From an uncultured Bacteroidales bacterium (GTDB lineage: Bacteria; Bacteroidota; Bacteroidia; Bacteroidales; Marinilabiliaceae), in NCBI GenBank assembly GCA_934717675.1, contig CAKUYZ010000092.1, forward strand, positions 1 through 6,912: a stretch of DNA of 6,912 nucleotides, read 5' to 3'. Under the pieces are notes generated by a model. That model did not search any database, was not told where the DNA came from, and saw nothing but the letters and a program-made list of their open reading frames with translations. The position numbers were made by a program, and so were the translations under genes. Shown here one piece after another: positions 5,609 through 6,912 of the stretch (its first letter is position 1; every line of letters starts with the position of its first letter).

Positions 5609-6912
5609 TTACTCAACGATAGTCTTGAAGTTAGAGTCGTTGAAGTATGCGCCGAACTCCATGTCGGTCTTGGCGTACTCCTTCCACTTAGCGTCGAGTT
5701 TAGCAGCCTTGTTGAGGTTCTCAAGGGCGTTGTCCTTGTCCTTCTTGTTGGCGTAAGCGACAGCCTTGAGGTAATACTTGAGGCCGATCTCATCTTTGTT
5801 GGCGTTGAGGGTTGCGATGGCGGCATCGAACTTGTCAAGGAGAATCTTGACGAGGGCAGCGTTGCAGCTGGTGCTGTTGCCCATGTAGGTCTCAGCCTTC
5901 TCGTAGTCACCCTCAAGGAGGGCTGCTATGCCGAGGTTCTCGTCAAGCTCCGCGCCAGTGCCGGCAGCCTTGCCGAAGTACTCCTTAGCGGCGTTGATGT
6001 CGTTCTTTGCGAGAGCGATTACGCCGAGGTTGTTCTCAACCTCAGGAGCTGCCTTGATGGCCTCAGCCTTGTCGAACTGAGCCTTTGCGCCGTCAACGTC
6101 GCCCTTCTTGTAGAGGACTACGCCCTTGTTGTTGAAGCCGCGGTAGTCGTTGGGGAAGTTCTTGATGGCGGCGTCATAATACTCGGCCTGCTTGTCAAGG
6201 TCGTTCTCAAGAGTTGCGGCGAAGAGGAGCTCCTCAACGGTGAGCTCGTCCTTGCTTGCAGCCTTGAGCTCCTCGTCGGTCTTGCCTGTGAGCTCGCCAG
6301 TCACGGTGATGGTGGAGCGACGGAGTGCCGGGAGGATCTCCTTGGCCAGGGTCTTGTATACAGAGGAGAGGTTCTTGATCTCCTTCTCGCGGACATCGGG
6401 GTCGGTGTAGAGAGAGAGGATGCGGATGATGAGATCCTTGTCCTGGATGTCGCTAGCCTCTACGGCCTTCTTGAAGCCGTCCCAGTCCTCCGGGGTGGCC
6501 TTGCCCTCAACGTTAGCCTCGATCTTGGCCTTCTTGAGGGTCTTGTTCACGTAGTTGCTGGCAGAGGTCTCGCGCTTGCCAGAGAGCTTGGTGTTGAGGT
6601 CGGTGGAGCCATCAGGAGAAGCGTAGGCAGAGATTGCGATGCTCTTGATGCTCTTCTTCTCGTCGGCATTGAGGACCTTGATGTAGTCGTTGATGGCCAC
6701 GACATCCTCTTTCTTGAGCTGGCCGTTGCGGATCTCAGCCTGGTTTATGAGGTAAACGATCTCTGCCACCTTGTCCTCAGTGGTGTTGCGGACGAAGTTG
6801 TCCTTAGAGGCTGCGCTCACGCCGGGCTCCTTGCCAACGAGGGTGGAGGTCGCGATTACGCCCTTTGCCAAAGCGGGCATCTGGAGTTCGGTAGAGGTGA
6901 CCTCGAAGCTCT
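5609..6912 (-). CDS. OmpA-like / tetratricopeptide-repeat envelope protein, 5' end beyond window
   Basis: The reading frame is open to the right edge (10 codons precede the first visible ATG at 6880 and encode SFEVTSTELQ), so that ATG is an internal Met and the true N-terminus is missing. There are 433 visible residues before TAA at 5611-5609. About 45-130 is an OmpA-like fold: IAISAYASPDG followed by LNTKLSGKR. About 130-200 is a conserved helical segment (DWDGFKKAVEASDIQDKDLI, then SSVYKTLAKEILPALRR). About 235-410 are TPR-type helical hairpins (NNKGVVLYKKGDVDGAKAQF, NLGVIALAKNDINAAKEYF, NLGIAALLEGDYEKAETYM). From memory, this matches an abundant Bacteroidales TPR protein of roughly 550 residues with a lipoprotein-type N-terminus; that N-terminal part is not visible. 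Likely a periplasmic or outer-membrane scaffold; partner unknown. Its Ile codons are nearly all ATC, unlike the three genes downstream, which suggests strong expression. It ends in its own terminator and is not part of the downstream operon. Confidence 0.9.
   Translation of the reverse strand, partial: SFEVTSTELQMPALAKGVIATSTLVGKEPGVSAASKDNFVRNTTEDKVAEIVYLINQAEIRNGQLKKEDVVAINDYIKVLNADEKKSIKSIAISAYASPDGSTDLNTKLSGKRETSASNYVNKTLKKAKIEANVEGKATPEDWDGFKKAVEASDIQDKDLIIRILSLYTDPDVREKEIKNLSSVYKTLAKEILPALRRSTITVTGELTGKTDEELKAASKDELTVEELLFAATLENDLDKQAEYYDAAIKNFPNDYRGFNNKGVVLYKKGDVDGAKAQFDKAEAIKAAPEVENNLGVIALAKNDINAAKEYFGKAAGTGAELDENLGIAALLEGDYEKAETYMGNSTSCNAALVKILLDKFDAAIATLNANKDEIGLKYYLKAVAYANKKDKDNALENLNKAAKLDAKWKEYAKTDMEFGAYFNDSNFKTIVE

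Noticed and set aside
1..6912. CRISPR array, tRNA/rRNA, insertion sequence or phage genes
   Set aside because: No spaced direct repeats, no cloverleaf or rRNA-like stretches, and no transposase or integrase motif in any frame.

Overview
The window looks like Bacteroidota DNA, most likely order Bacteroidales. The reasons are the protein families (an OmpA-like/TPR envelope protein typical of Bacteroidales, and a PD40-propeller/OmpA protein), the absence of Shine-Dalgarno sequences, A-rich translation starts, and promoter-like matches to the Bacteroidota consensus (TTTG, about 19 nt, TAnnTTTG). All four genes lie on the minus strand, so the order of transcription runs from high to low coordinates. 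No RNA gene, insertion sequence, CRISPR array or tRNA was seen. The family could not be fixed from sequence alone.

Right part (5609-6912): the 3' portion of a gene for an OmpA-like plus TPR protein, open at the right edge. It ends in a textbook intrinsic terminator (5531-5571). Its codon use (Ile almost always ATC, abundant AAG and CTC) suggests high expression.

Middle (5304-5608): a 305-base gap with that terminator, a candidate promoter that overlaps the terminator's U-tract, and a long leader of about 200 bases with no conserved gene. A weak case can be made for a short plus-strand transcript here.

Centre and left (1-5303): a cell-envelope cluster. First comes a 691-residue exported protein with a PD40 propeller, three carboxypeptidase-regulatory-like beta domains and a C-terminal OmpA peptidoglycan-binding domain (GTG start). 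Then, 18 bases later, comes a 689-residue exported protein of unknown family with a helical N-terminal half and a beta-rich, propeller-like C-terminal part. After a 147-base gap with three inverted repeats and a near-consensus promoter comes a secreted zinc N-acetylmuramoyl-L-alanine amidase (Amidase_3), cut by the left edge. Its Zn ligands and catalytic Glu are visible. A shared ATA-rich codon style, signal peptides on all three and an order of PG-binder, unknown, PG hydrolase suggest a peptidoglycan-linked envelope module. The unknown middle protein is the most novel element.
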